From Anaerolineae bacterium (GTDB lineage: Bacteria; Chloroflexota; Anaerolineae; Aggregatilineales; Aggregatilineaceae): a stretch of 64,000 bases of DNA. How positions within the stretch are numbered: position 1 is the stretch's first letter; every line of letters starts with the position of its first letter. Of this stretch, positions 8,029 to 17,191 are shown piece after piece. Made by a program: the position numbers and the translations under genes. The stretch is from contig JAOSJP010000039.1 in NCBI GenBank assembly GCA_027494015.1, forward strand, positions 74,926-138,925, read 5' to 3'. The notes below the pieces were generated by a model that did no database searches, was not told the DNA's origin, and saw only the letters and a list, made by a program, of their open reading frames with translations.

Positions 8029-8476
8029 GGAAGCTCCTGTGGCAAGCGGTGGCGGTGGTTAGTGGTTGGCTGTCAGTGATCGGTTTTCAGTTTTCGGTTA
8101 TTGGTGTTCGGTTCTCCCGCTTCCTTGAAGAGGGTGCAACGCAAGGCGTCCCTGCTGGCAGCATCAAGCTATCGAATCACTGCCGGAATGCCCCGTCCCC
8201 CGGCAGGGGTTCAGGGGCGGACGGCCATCCAGAAAGCATAAAGATCGGTTTGCTTCGTCTACCTCACCCCCGGCCTCGCTGCGCTCGGCCAGCCCCCTCT
8301 CCGATGCGGAGAGGGGGCAACGAGGCGCGTCAGCGCCGAGTGGGGGTGAGGTAAGGTTAGGGACAGCCTCCAATTCTGCTTGCTCCCAACGCCGGTCCGC
8401 CCCTATCCGGCAAGAGAAAGCCGCCTGTCAGGTTGTCCCTCTCTCTGATTACTGACCACCGACTACTCCCCACTCC
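8029..8476. other. Intergenic region with palindromic repeat and GT-rich filler
   Basis: This 448-base gap holds a copy of the large palindrome (8261-8352). It is flanked by low-complexity sequence made of short TTGG/TCGG-type words (8045-8115) and by a complementary-looking stretch (ACTGACCACCGACTACTCCC) near 8450. Similar filler (GAGTGGTGAGTCGTGAGTCG) occurs near 62553. No coding sequence was seen. Confidence 0.55.
8261..8352. repeat. Large palindromic dispersed repeat, copy 2
   Basis: It has the same architecture as copy 1, with outer ACCTCACCCC...GGGGTGAGGT and an inner hairpin CCCCCTCTCC/GGAGAGGGGG around GATGC. It lies upstream of nothing obvious, between two minus-strand genes. Confidence 0.85.
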
Positions 8477-10108
8477 CTACTCGCGGATGGTCAGTCCTGT
8501 TGGCGTCCCGACGATGAACTGGTGCTTGTTGTAGGGCATGGGGATGCCGCCGCCCCAGCCGCCGGGCGTGAACGTCCAGTTGTCGAACACAGCGGCGTTG
8601 AAGACGACCACGCGCGCCGTGTAGTAGAGCGCCAGCACAGGCAGGTCTTGCGCCAGGATGGTCTGCATCGCGTAGACGGCCTCGCGGCGCGCCTGCGCAT
8701 CGGTCATGCCAAGCTGCGCGCCCGCCAGCGCGTCGAAGTCCGGGTTGCTGTAGCCCAGCGCGCGCGCGAATCCGCGCAGCGGGCTGCTGGTGGCGAAGCT
8801 GCGCCGCAGTTGATCCGGGTCGCCGCCCAGCCCCCCAAAGCCTACCACAGCCATCTCGTAATTGCCCTCTGTGGTGGCCGCGTCCATCGTCGCCTGATCC
8901 ATGACGACGTGCTCAACCGGGATGCCCACTTCTCTCAGGCCGCTCTCGACGATCTCCACCACGCGCGGCGAGGCCATGATCCAGTCGGTCGAGTAAGCCA
9001 GCTTGAGCGGCGTTCCGTCGTAACCGGCCTCGTCCAGCAGCGCCCGCGCCCGCTGCGGGTCGTGGGCGTAGTCGGGCACGTCCGGGTTGTAGAATGGGTT
9101 GGCGGGCGGCAAGAAGCCGGGGCTGCCCGCTTCGCCGAAGCCGAACAGCACGCGCTCGACCAGCGCCGCCCGGTCTACGGCGTGGGCGATGGCCTGGCGG
9201 ACGCGCGCATCGCGCAGCGGCGTGTCCTGCTCCAGGTTGAAGGTGAGGAACATGCCCCACTCGCCTGGCGCGAAGCCCACTTCGTAGGGCGCGTCGGCGA
9301 AGGGGGCTAGCATCTCCTCGGTCACACCGCCGAACTGGTCGAAGGCGGCGATGTCGCCGTTGAGCAGGGCCAGGTAGTTGTCGCTGGTGGGCACGAACTC
9401 GATGCGCTGCACATACGGATCGCCCAGGAAGAAGTCCGGGTTGGCCTCGAACAGGTACGCGCCCTCGGCCTGGCTGTACTCGACCAGGCGGTACGCGCCG
9501 GTGCCGGTGAATGCTCCTTCGCCCGTGTAGACCTTGGGGTCAGTCACGCTCTCCCAGATGTGGCGGGGGAAGATGAGCAGGGCCTCGGCAGTGGCTTGCA
9601 GGAAGGGCGCGAAGGGTCGCTTGAGGGTGATCGCCACCTGATGCTCGCTCACCTGGGCGGCGGAGACGATCTGATCGATCTGGGCCATGAACCAGGCCGT
9701 GCCAGGATGATCCAGGTAGTACTGGATGGAGAAAGCCACGTCGTCTGCGGTGAAGGGCACTCCGTCCTGCCAGCGTATATCCTCGCGCAGGGTGAACGTC
9801 CAGGTCAGCCCGTCAGCGGACAGGCTCCAGTCGGTGGCCAGCCAGGGGATGGTCTCGCCGCTGGCGTCGCGCCAGACGAGCGTATCGAAGATCAGCGAGG
9901 CGCGCAGGTAGCCCGGCCCCCGGTTGAAGCCGAAGGGCGACGGGTGGCCCCAGTAGCCGCCGCCGGGCAGGCGCAGCACCGCCACTTTCGCGGACGCGGG
10001 GGCGGCGATGGCCTGGGAGGCCGCGCCCGGCGGGAGCAGCTCGGCCAGCAGCAGGGCGCTCAGCAGGACGCTCAGCACGGCGGCGCGGAAGGGCTGCGAG
10101 TGGATCAT
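8477..10108 (-). CDS. ABC transporter periplasmic binding protein, peptide/nickel type (SBP_bac_5)
   Basis: A 543-residue solute-binding protein of the DppA/OppA family. The start at the ATG at 10108 has a good AAGGAG upstream and gives an N-terminal export signal (hydrophobic residues 8-27). The family pattern is clear: FDTLVWRD, then WSLSADGLTWTFTLREDIRW, DGVPFTADDVAFSIQYYLD, and near residue 320 VRQAIAHAVDRAALVERVLFG. These proteins deliver di/oligopeptides or other ligands to an inner-membrane ABC permease. It is the last gene of a minus-strand operon coding two permeases and a double ATPase. No lipobox is evident, so it is probably released or anchored otherwise. Confidence 0.85.
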   Translation of the reverse strand: MIHSQPFRAAVLSVLLSALLLAELLPPGAASQAIAAPASAKVAVLRLPGGGYWGHPSPFGFNRGPGYLRASLIFDTLVWRDASGETIPWLATDWSLSADGLTWTFTLREDIRWQDGVPFTADDVAFSIQYYLDHPGTAWFMAQIDQIVSAAQVSEHQVAITLKRPFAPFLQATAEALLIFPRHIWESVTDPKVYTGEGAFTGTGAYRLVEYSQAEGAYLFEANPDFFLGDPYVQRIEFVPTSDNYLALLNGDIAAFDQFGGVTEEMLAPFADAPYEVGFAPGEWGMFLTFNLEQDTPLRDARVRQAIAHAVDRAALVERVLFGFGEAGSPGFLPPANPFYNPDVPDYAHDPQRARALLDEAGYDGTPLKLAYSTDWIMASPRVVEIVESGLREVGIPVEHVVMDQATMDAATTEGNYEMAVVGFGGLGGDPDQLRRSFATSSPLRGFARALGYSNPDFDALAGAQLGMTDAQARREAVYAMQTILAQDLPVLALYYTARVVVFNAAVFDNWTFTPGGWGGGIPMPYNKHQFIVGTPTGLTIRE

Positions 10109-10306
10109 GGATAGGTGCTCCTTATAGACTGATACCGGATCCCAATGTGAACGTGTGTCTCCTCCCCCATCCCCGGCCCTTCCCCACAAGGGGAAGGGGA
10201 GGGTATCTGTGGGTGCAAAGCGCGGGGGGTAGGGAGACAAAGCCTTCCCTCCGCCTTGTGCGGGGAAGGGGCTTGGGGTGGGGGAAACAACTCTTCAAAT
10301 GGTCGC
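10109..10306. repeat. Composite GC-rich hairpin repeat between ABC genes
   Basis: The gap between the double ATPase and the binding protein contains two hairpin-like arrays: CCTTCCCCACAAGGGGAAGG near 10178, and a second near 10246 in which TTCCCTCCGC is answered by GCGGGGAA. Related sequence occurs near 18473 and 44990. It may slow transcript decay or adjust expression within the operon, as REP elements do; that is inference. Confidence 0.5.
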
Positions 10307-12082
10307 TCAAGGCCGGTCTCCGTTGCTGCTCGTGGAATACCAGTCGAACGACGGCGCGGCTCCCAGCAGCGCGCGCGTGTACTCGTGCTGCGGCTGGACG
10401 ATGACCCGGCTGGACGGCCCGCCCTCGATAATCTGGCCGTCGCGCATGACCAGGATGCGGTCGGCCACCTTGCGCACCAGCGCCAGATCGTGCGAGATAA
10501 GCAGCAGGCCCATGCCGCGCTCGTTCTGGATGGCCTTCAGCAGGGTGATCAGCTTGGCCTGCTCGCTGGCGTCGAGCATGGAGACCGGCTCGTCGGCGAC
10601 GATCAGCTTCGGCTCCAGCACGAGCGCGCGGGCGATGACTACTCGCTGCAACTGGCCCCCGCTCAGCTCGTGCGGGTGGCGCGCCAGAAAGCCCTCCAGG
10701 GTGGGCAGCCCGACCGCCCCCAATGCCTCGCGCACCTGCTCGCGGCGCTCGGCGGGGGTGCCCGTCCCCTGCACGTCGAGCGGCTCGCGCACGATCTGGC
10801 CCACGCTCAGGTAGGGGCTGACGCTGTCGAACGGGTCCTGCGGGATCAGTTGGATGCGGCGGCGCAGGCGCTTGGAGGCCGGGCCGTCGTTCAGGGCGAG
10901 GGGGCTTCCCTCGAAGACAATCGAGCCGGATTCCGGGCTGAGCAGCCCCACCAGCAGCCGGCCCAGCGTGCTCTTGCCGCTGCCCGTCTCGCCCACCAAT
11001 CCGACGACTTCGCCTTCGTACACTTCCAGCGACACATCGCGCACCGCCTCGATGTTCTGCGCCGGGCCGAGGTGCCCGTTGGTGGTGAAGGTCTTGCGCA
11101 GGCCCTCGGCGCGCAGCAGGGCGCGCAGCCCGCCCAGGTGACAGGCCAGCCGCCGCCCGCCGTGCAGTTGCAGCGGCGGCTCGACGCGGCGGCATTCGTC
11201 CACTGCCTGGGTGCAGCGCGGGTGGAAGCGACAGCCCGCCGGCGGGTGCGCGGGGTCGGGCATCTGGCCGCGAATCCCGCTCAGGTCGCGCGCCGTGCTC
11301 ATGTTCGGGTAGGCGTTGAGCAGGCCCCAGGTATAGGGGTGGCGCGGCGCGCTGAGCACGTCGCGGGCCGCCCCCACTTCGGCCAGCTTGCCCGCGTAGA
11401 GCACGGCGACCTGCCCGGCCAGCTGGGAGACAGCGGCGAGATCGTGCGAGATCAGCAGCAGGGCCGTGCCGCGCTGAGCGCAGATGTCGCGCAGCAGGGC
11501 GATCACCTGGGCGCGCGAAAGCATGTCCTGGCCGCTGGTCGGCTCGTCCACGATCAGCAGCTTCGGCTCGCAGCTCAGCGCCATAGCCAGCATCAGCCGC
11601 TGCTTCTCGCCGCCGCTGAGCTGGTGCGGGTAAGCGCGCAGATGGCGCTCGGCCAGGCCCACCTGTGCGACGAGCGCGGCGGCGCGCGCCGCCGCCTGCG
11701 CGCTGGACAGGCCCAGGTGCTCGCGCAGCGGCTCGCCGATCTGCTCGCCCATGCGGTACACCGGGTCGAAGGCGGTGCCCGCGTTCTGCACGGCCAGGGC
11801 GATGTGCTTCCAGCGCAGAGATCGCCAGCGCCCTTCGTCCAGCCCGACCAATTCCTGGCCGCCCCACTGCACGCTGCCGCTCACGCTGCCCGCCGGGTGC
11901 AGGCCGAGCAACGCCCGCGCCAGGGTTGTCTTGCCGGAGCCGGTCTCGCCGACTATGGCCAGCGAGCCGCCCGCCTCCAGTGCGAACGAGACGCCGTCTA
12001 CGGCGCGAACCGGCGGCTGATCGGGCGCGGCGGGCGCGAAGGTGACGCGCAGGTTCTGGACGTTGAGCAGGGGGGCGCTCAT
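10307..12082 (-). CDS. Peptide-type ABC transporter ATPase, fused DppD-DppF
   Basis: A 591-residue protein carrying two complete ABC ATPase domains. The first (about 1-310) has Walker A GETGSGKTT, signature LSGGEKQR and Walker B LLIVDEPTSG. It is followed by the oligopeptide-transporter C-terminal region with clustered cysteines (CRFHPRCTQAVDEC) typical of DppD/OppD, which can bind an Fe-S cluster. The second (about 320-591) has GETGSGKST, LSGGQLQR and LIVADEPVSMLD, as in DppF. Both domains look catalytically intact. In most systems these are separate subunits. The ATG at 12082 overlaps the stop of the upstream permease by four bases (ATGA). It energises uptake by this operon and possibly by the divergent one, which lacks an ATPase. 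Confidence 0.88.
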   Translation of the reverse strand: MSAPLLNVQNLRVTFAPAAPDQPPVRAVDGVSFALEAGGSLAIVGETGSGKTTLARALLGLHPAGSVSGSVQWGGQELVGLDEGRWRSLRWKHIALAVQNAGTAFDPVYRMGEQIGEPLREHLGLSSAQAAARAAALVAQVGLAERHLRAYPHQLSGGEKQRLMLAMALSCEPKLLIVDEPTSGQDMLSRAQVIALLRDICAQRGTALLLISHDLAAVSQLAGQVAVLYAGKLAEVGAARDVLSAPRHPYTWGLLNAYPNMSTARDLSGIRGQMPDPAHPPAGCRFHPRCTQAVDECRRVEPPLQLHGGRRLACHLGGLRALLRAEGLRKTFTTNGHLGPAQNIEAVRDVSLEVYEGEVVGLVGETGSGKSTLGRLLVGLLSPESGSIVFEGSPLALNDGPASKRLRRRIQLIPQDPFDSVSPYLSVGQIVREPLDVQGTGTPAERREQVREALGAVGLPTLEGFLARHPHELSGGQLQRVVIARALVLEPKLIVADEPVSMLDASEQAKLITLLKAIQNERGMGLLLISHDLALVRKVADRILVMRDGQIIEGGPSSRVIVQPQHEYTRALLGAAPSFDWYSTSSNGDRP

Positions 12083-12969
12083 CGCTGCTTCAGCCTCGCG
12101 TCGAGGCGGCTTTCCAGGCCGATGCCGATCAGCGCCAGGGCCAGCACGAGCAGCGTCACGCAGACGCCGGGCGGCAGCAGCCACCACAGCCAGCGGTCGG
12201 TGAGCAGCAGGCCGGGCAGGTTCAGGGCATAGCGCATCATCAGCCCCCAGCTTTTGGCGGTGGGGTCGCCCAGGCCCAGGAAGGCCAGCCCCGCTTCCAA
12301 CGCCACCGCGTGACCCGCCGCCGTCACCAGGCCGAAGACGATCAGCGGGGCGATCTGCGGCAGGATGTGGCGGGTGAAAAGATACAGCGGGCCGCCGCCG
12401 AAGCCGCGCGCCATGCGCACGTAGCCGCGCTGACGAGCGCTCTGCACCTGGGCGCGGATGATGCGCGCCGTGGGCGGCCAGGAGAGCAGGGCGATGGTCA
12501 GGATCATCGTCTCCAGGCCAGCGCCCAGCAGCGCGTTGACCAGGATCAGCAGGGGCAGGCGCGGCAGGGCCAGGATCATATCCACCAGGCGCATCAGAAC
12601 CAGGTCGAGCCAGCCGCCGGCGTAGCCCGCCGCCCCGCCGACCAGCACAGCCAGGATGACTGTCCCCGCCGCCGCGCCCGCCGCGACGGTCAGCGAGATG
12701 CGCGCGCCGAAGACGAGTTCGCTGAGGATGTCCTGGCCCACGTCGTTGGTGCCCAGGCGGTGCGCGGCGCTGGGTCGCTCCAGGGGTTTGCCGCTGAAAG
12801 CGTCCGGGTCGTAGGGGGCCAGCAGCGGGGCGAAGGCGGCCAGCGCCGCCAGGATCAGCAGGAGCAGCAGGCCGGCGGTGCCCTCTCCGCCCAGCAGGGC
12901 GCACAACCGGCGGGGCGGGCGGGTTGCCGCAGCGGGGGCGACCGGCAGGCGCAGAGCTTCGCGGATCAC
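12079..12969 (-). CDS. ABC transporter permease, DppC-type
   Basis: A 296-residue inner-membrane permease with about six helices. The N-terminal OppC/DppC-type helix is followed by LLAPYDPDAF and by HRLGTNDVGQDILSELVFGA, the signature of DppC-type subunits. The EAA loop, which contacts the ATPase, is near residue 195 (ARGFGGGPLYLFTRHILPQ). I start it at GTG 12969 because GTGA overlaps the stop of the preceding permease. An ATG eleven codons upstream is the alternative. It is the second gene of the operon. Confidence 0.85.
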   Translation of the reverse strand: MIREALRLPVAPAAATRPPRRLCALLGGEGTAGLLLLLILAALAAFAPLLAPYDPDAFSGKPLERPSAAHRLGTNDVGQDILSELVFGARISLTVAAGAAAGTVILAVLVGGAAGYAGGWLDLVLMRLVDMILALPRLPLLILVNALLGAGLETMILTIALLSWPPTARIIRAQVQSARQRGYVRMARGFGGGPLYLFTRHILPQIAPLIVFGLVTAAGHAVALEAGLAFLGLGDPTAKSWGLMMRYALNLPGLLLTDRWLWWLLPPGVCVTLLVLALALIGIGLESRLDARLKQR

Positions 12970-13937
12970 GACGCTTCCCTCAGGCGCGGATCGAGACGGC
13001 ACGAGAGCCAGTCCGCCAGCAGGTTCGCGCTGAGCACCAGGACGGAGACGACCACGAACACGCCCTGAATCACCGGGTAGTCGCGAGCCACGACCGACTC
13101 GAAGACCAGGCGGCCCATGCCCGGATAGTTGAACAGCGTCTCGATGAACAGCGCCCCGGTGAGCGCGAAGCCGGCGTGCGCCGCCAGATGGTGGACGAAG
13201 GGGATCAGGGCGTTGCGCAGCGCGTGATGGCGCTTGAGCCTCTCTGTCGAGAGGCCCTTGGCGCGGGCGACGAGCATGTAGTCTTCGCCCAGGACGCCGA
13301 TCATGCTGTTGCGCACCAGCAGGAACTTGCTGCCGACCAGGGCCAGCGTCAGCGTGGCGGCGGGCAGGACGAGGTGCGCCGCGTAGTCGCGCGCGGCCTC
13401 CCAGGGCGTGCTGTAGCGCGCGAAGGCGGTGCGCCCCCCGGCCAGCGGCAGCCAGCCCAGCCTGGCCCCGAAAACGATGAGCAGGATCATGCCGGTGAAG
13501 AAGACGGGCGCGTTGCTGGCGATGACGCTGGTGGCGACCAGCGCCTTATCCGCCGCCGACCCGCGCCGCCAGGCGGCCTCCGCCCCGCCCAGGACGCCCA
13601 GCAGCGACGCCGCGCCCAGAGCGGTCAGCATCAGCAGCAGCGTCCAGGGCAGGTGCGCGCGCAGCAGTTCGCCGACAGGCCGGTTCAGCCGGATGGACTG
13701 GCCCAGGTCGCCCTGCAGCGCCCCGGCCAGATAGCCGGCATACTGCTGGACTAGCGGGCGGTCGAGGCCGTAGTACGCGGCCAGGGAGGCCCGCGTTTCG
13801 CTGTTGAACACGTAGGCGGAGCTGTTGGGATCGAGCAAGGCAGCCAGGGGATCGCCGGGCAGCAGGCGAGGCAGCAGGAAGTTGAGGGTCAGCACTGCCC
13901 ACAGGCTGATGAGAAATCCCGACGCGCGGCGTTTCAT
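12966..13937 (-). CDS. ABC transporter permease, DppB-type
   Basis: A 323-residue permease, the first gene of the minus-strand transporter operon. It has the DppB layout: one N-terminal helix, a periplasmic loop with DRPLVQQYAGYLAGALQGDLG, then five helices. The EAA motif is at ARAKGLSTERLKRHHALRNA near residue 227. It forms the membrane channel with the DppC-type subunit. The start is ATG 13937, preceded by AAGGGA. Its regulatory region is shared with the divergent transporter operon. Confidence 0.86.
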   Translation of the reverse strand: MKRRASGFLISLWAVLTLNFLLPRLLPGDPLAALLDPNSSAYVFNSETRASLAAYYGLDRPLVQQYAGYLAGALQGDLGQSIRLNRPVGELLRAHLPWTLLLMLTALGAASLLGVLGGAEAAWRRGSAADKALVATSVIASNAPVFFTGMILLIVFGARLGWLPLAGGRTAFARYSTPWEAARDYAAHLVLPAATLTLALVGSKFLLVRNSMIGVLGEDYMLVARAKGLSTERLKRHHALRNALIPFVHHLAAHAGFALTGALFIETLFNYPGMGRLVFESVVARDYPVIQGVFVVVSVLVLSANLLADWLSCRLDPRLREAS

Positions 13938-14125
13938 GAAGTCCCTTGTGGCGGATGTGCAGGCGCGAGTCCATTATCGCGCGCGCGACGGCTTTGTGCA
14001 ATAAATTACATCTGGGATTCATGGCAGGAGCAGGCTGACGAGTTGGCGTGCGGCCCCTGTCGGGCGTGTCTGAGGCGATGCGGGGAGAATCTGATACTGT
14101 TGGCGAATCAAGCACGCGCTGGTTT

Positions 14126-14155
14126 CGTAGGGGCGTATTGCAATACGGCCCTACG
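14126..14155. repeat. Short palindromic repeat (GGGGCGTAT family), copy 2
   Basis: CGTAGGGGCGTATTGC is followed by its near complement. The flanks also match the copy at 44920: GTTTCGTA on the left side here equals the reverse of TACGAAAC there. Outer words TTGGCGAA and TTCGCCAA frame both copies, giving an element of about 90 bases. Confidence 0.8.
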
Positions 14156-14309
14156 GAGGCATTTCGCCAATAGCATCAAGTTGTCCATAGACCCTGCGGG
14201 GGAATTATAGGATAGGGACAGCTTCCCAGATGGCCTTTGACGCCGATCTGCGAGCGGATCATCGTGCGGGGCGTTTGAGCGCAAATCTGTGCAAAACTCA
14301 CAAGACCGG

Positions 14310-14338
14310 TTGCGTAACCGCCCTCGACATACTATCAT
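14310..14338 (+). promoter_or_regulatory. Candidate sigma-70-type promoter for second ABC operon
   Basis: TTGCGT is separated by 17 bases from TATCAT. It lies about 180 bases upstream of the binding-protein start. Match quality is fair and it is not tested. Confidence 0.35.
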
Positions 14339-14519
14339 GGAAGGTACACGGATTCGCTCCATGCGGATGGTCTTTCAGCATCATCTACACATGCCCATTT
14401 AGGGTTGTGTCGCACTGTAGCTTTCAGATGGCACGCGGCACGCTTGTGTGCCGCCCTGTCACCCTGCCGGTCAATGGCGACAACGTTGTGCAGCGGGCAA
14501 CTACCTTAAGGAGGAGACT

Positions 14520-16091
14520 ATGCGCCGCTTTCTGGTCTTGTTGTTGGTCGTCAGCCTGGGCATCACCTTTGCGGGCACTGCCGCTGCTCAGGAGGAGAAA
14601 GTCCTGGTAGTCGGCCTTTCCGAGGATTACAAGTCCCTGGATCCCGGTCGAGCCTACGAGCCGGGCGGATCGCTCATCCACTTTTCGGTGTACGATACGC
14701 TGGTCACATTCCCCTCAGACTCGGTGAGCGAGATTCTGCCCAACCTGGCCGCAAGCTGGGATATTTCTGATGATGGGCTGGTCTACACGTTCACCCTGCG
14801 CGACGATGTGGTCTTCTCCAACGGCGATCCGCTGACCGCCGACGATGTAGCCTTCAGCTTCAACCGTATGAAGAACCTGAAGGGCAACCCGTCCTTCCTG
14901 GCCGACACCATCGCCAGCGCCGAGGCGGCGGATGACCTCACCTTCGTCATGACGCTCACCCAGCCCGACCCGGCCATCCTGGCCAAGCTGATCTTCGACG
15001 CTTTCTCGGTGCTCAACGCGGACGAAGTGCGGGCTGTGGGTGGCACGGATGCCGCCGACGCCGCCGAGACGGATACCGCCGAAGGGTGGCTGATGGGTCA
15101 CTCCGCTGGTACGGGACCGTACATAGTCGAAAGCTACGAGCCGACCGTGCAGACGGTGCTGGTGCGCAACCCGAATTACTGGGGCGAGTCGGTCTACTTC
15201 GACCGCATCATCATCCGCAACCTGCCGGAGACCTCCACGCAGAAGCTGGCTCTGGAAGCCGGCGACATTGACATTGCTATGGATGTCATCGCCGACCAGG
15301 TGCCTTCCTTCGAGTCGAACCCGGACATCCAGGTCTTCTCGACGCAGAGCGACACGCTGATCTTCCTGCTGTGCAACCAGGACCCGGCGGTTGGCGGGCC
15401 GGTCAGCAATCCTGTGGTGCAGCGGGCCATCCGCTACGCCATGAATTACGAGGAGCTACGCTTCCTCAGCGGCACAGGCGCGAACAGCCCGGCAGCGATG
15501 GTGCCCATCGGCTTCGGGGGCGCGCTCGATCCATCGGAGGGGCTGACCCGCGATCTGGATATGGCGCGCAGCCTGCTGGCCGAGGCCGGTTACGCGAACG
15601 GCTTCGAGATCAATTTCGAGTACCCGGACTGGAACTACATCGGCACTGACTTTGGCATCGTCGCCCAGAAGGTTCAGGCGGACCTGGCCGAAGTGGGCAT
15701 CAAGGCGACGCTGGTGCCGCAGGAATTCCAGACTTCGCTCGATGCCTACCGCGGCGGTCGCCAGGGCTTCAGCCTGTGGCTGTGGAACCCAGACTACCAG
15801 GACACCCTGGACTACGTTGAGTTCCTGCCGGGGGGCGTGGTTGGTAACCGCGCCAACTGGACGGACGCCAACGCCGATCCGGAGATTCTGGCGCTGCGCG
15901 ACGCGGTGAAGGTGGAAACCGACACAGCCAAGCGCAATGAGCTGTTCCGCGAGATTCAACTCTACGAGCAGGAAAGCGGGCCGTTCGTGCCCCTGTTCCA
16001 GCCCGGCGTGCACTTCGCGTTCCGCAGCGATCTGCTGGGCTTCAGCTATAACAGCCAGTGGCGCGTTGACCTGACGCGGCTGTACCGTTAG
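14520..16091 (+). CDS. ABC transporter periplasmic binding protein, peptide/nickel type
   Basis: A 523-residue SBP_bac_5 protein. The start at ATG 14520 is fixed by AAGGAGGAG seven bases upstream and gives a clean signal peptide of about 23 residues ending TAAAQ. Family landmarks include YDTLV, WDISDDGLVYTFTLRDDVVF, DPLTADDVAFSFNRM and, near residue 315, VQRAIRYAMNYEELR. It shares the fold but not close identity with the binding protein at 8477-10108, so the two probably serve different ligands. It leads a plus-strand operon with two permeases and no ATPase gene. Confidence 0.87.
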   Translation: MRRFLVLLLVVSLGITFAGTAAAQEEKVLVVGLSEDYKSLDPGRAYEPGGSLIHFSVYDTLVTFPSDSVSEILPNLAASWDISDDGLVYTFTLRDDVVFSNGDPLTADDVAFSFNRMKNLKGNPSFLADTIASAEAADDLTFVMTLTQPDPAILAKLIFDAFSVLNADEVRAVGGTDAADAAETDTAEGWLMGHSAGTGPYIVESYEPTVQTVLVRNPNYWGESVYFDRIIIRNLPETSTQKLALEAGDIDIAMDVIADQVPSFESNPDIQVFSTQSDTLIFLLCNQDPAVGGPVSNPVVQRAIRYAMNYEELRFLSGTGANSPAAMVPIGFGGALDPSEGLTRDLDMARSLLAEAGYANGFEINFEYPDWNYIGTDFGIVAQKVQADLAEVGIKATLVPQEFQTSLDAYRGGRQGFSLWLWNPDYQDTLDYVEFLPGGVVGNRANWTDANADPEILALRDAVKVETDTAKRNELFREIQLYEQESGPFVPLFQPGVHFAFRSDLLGFSYNSQWRVDLTRLYR

Positions 16092-16171
16092 CGAGTCGTG
16101 TAGCCTGTCGGCGGCGGGATTTGGGTCGCGAAAATCCCGCCGCCTGATTCTGTGCCGACCCGAGGGGCCGC

Positions 16172-17191
16172 ATGTCGTTGCACCAATTTCTGGCACGCCG
16201 TCTGGTGTTGATGATCCCCCTGCTGATCGGCATCTCGCTGGTTGCCTTCATCATCTCCAACGCCATCCCCGCCGACCCTACTGCGGCCAATCTCGGCGAG
16301 CGCGCCGCCGCCGACCCCGTGATCGTGGCGACCTTCCGCGAGAAATGGGGCCTGGACGAGCCGCTGCACGTCCAATACCTGACTTATCTCTCGAACCTGC
16401 TCAAGGGCGACCTGGGCACGTCCATTCGCAGCCGCCGCCCGGTCAGCGAAGAGCTGGGCCGTTTCCTACCCGCTACCATCGAGCTGGCGACGTTTGGCAT
16501 TCTGGTGAGCCTGGTGGTGGGAGTCATCTTCGGCATCGTCTCGGCAGTGTGGCGCAATCGTCCGATTGATTTTGTGGTCCGCATCCTCTCTCTCATCGGT
16601 GTGAGCGCGCCGGTCTTCTGGCTGGCCCTGATCGGACTGATTCTGTTGTACCTGCGCTGGGATTTAGTGCCGGGGCCAGGACGGCTCGACCCCAAATTGC
16701 GACCGCCCCCAGGTGTCACCGGGCTGTACACTGTGGACAGCCTGCTGGCCGGGGACTGGCGCACCTTGCGCAACGCCCTGGAGCATCTCATCCTGCCATC
16801 CCTGGTGCTGGGGGCCTACTCTGCCGGGCTGATCACTCGCATCACCCGGTCGTCAATGCTCGAAGTGCTGTCCATGGAGTACATGACTACGGCGCGCAGC
16901 AAGGGCTTGCGCGAGTGGACGGTGATCACCCGGCACGGGCTGCGCAACGCCCTGATGCCGGTGGTGACGATCATCGGCCTGTCTTATGGAAACCTGCTGT
17001 CGGGGGCGGTGCTCACGGAAACGATCTTCGCCTGGGAGGGGATCGGGCGCTACGCCTACAATGCCGCGCGCACGCTGGACTTCCCTGTGCTGATGGGCGT
17101 GAGCATGTTGATCGCCATCATTTTCGTGTTGATGAATCTGATCGTGGACATCCTGTACTACTGGCTCGATCCGAGGCTGCGTCAGGCATGA
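16172..17191 (+). CDS. ABC transporter permease, DppB-type
   Basis: A 339-residue inner-membrane permease beginning 80 bases after the binding protein. It shows the DppB arrangement: an N-terminal helix from residue 10, the segment GLDEPLHVQYLTYLSNLLKGDLG near residue 60 to 80 in the family's conserved loop, then five helices. The EAA loop is around ARSKGLREWTVITRHGLRNA (about residue 240), the surface that docks the ATPase. It ends with an ATGA overlap into the next permease, so the two are translationally coupled. Confidence 0.87.
   Translation: MSLHQFLARRLVLMIPLLIGISLVAFIISNAIPADPTAANLGERAAADPVIVATFREKWGLDEPLHVQYLTYLSNLLKGDLGTSIRSRRPVSEELGRFLPATIELATFGILVSLVVGVIFGIVSAVWRNRPIDFVVRILSLIGVSAPVFWLALIGLILLYLRWDLVPGPGRLDPKLRPPPGVTGLYTVDSLLAGDWRTLRNALEHLILPSLVLGAYSAGLITRITRSSMLEVLSMEYMTTARSKGLREWTVITRHGLRNALMPVVTIIGLSYGNLLSGAVLTETIFAWEGIGRYAYNAARTLDFPVLMGVSMLIAIIFVLMNLIVDILYYWLDPRLRQA

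Larger units (their letters stand above)
13938..14519. other. Divergent control region between two peptide-type ABC operons
   Basis: These 582 bases separate the two operons. They contain a short palindromic repeat (14126-14155) with extended flanks and a plausible promoter for the plus-strand operon (14310-14338). The extended flanks are also found around the copy at 44920. No coding sequence was recognised. Confidence 0.5.

Noticed and set aside
10256..12232. A 658-codon plus-strand frame across the ABC ATPase gene
   Set aside because: It is antisense to the fused ATPase, with low-complexity Arg/Gln/Ala composition and no ribosome site.
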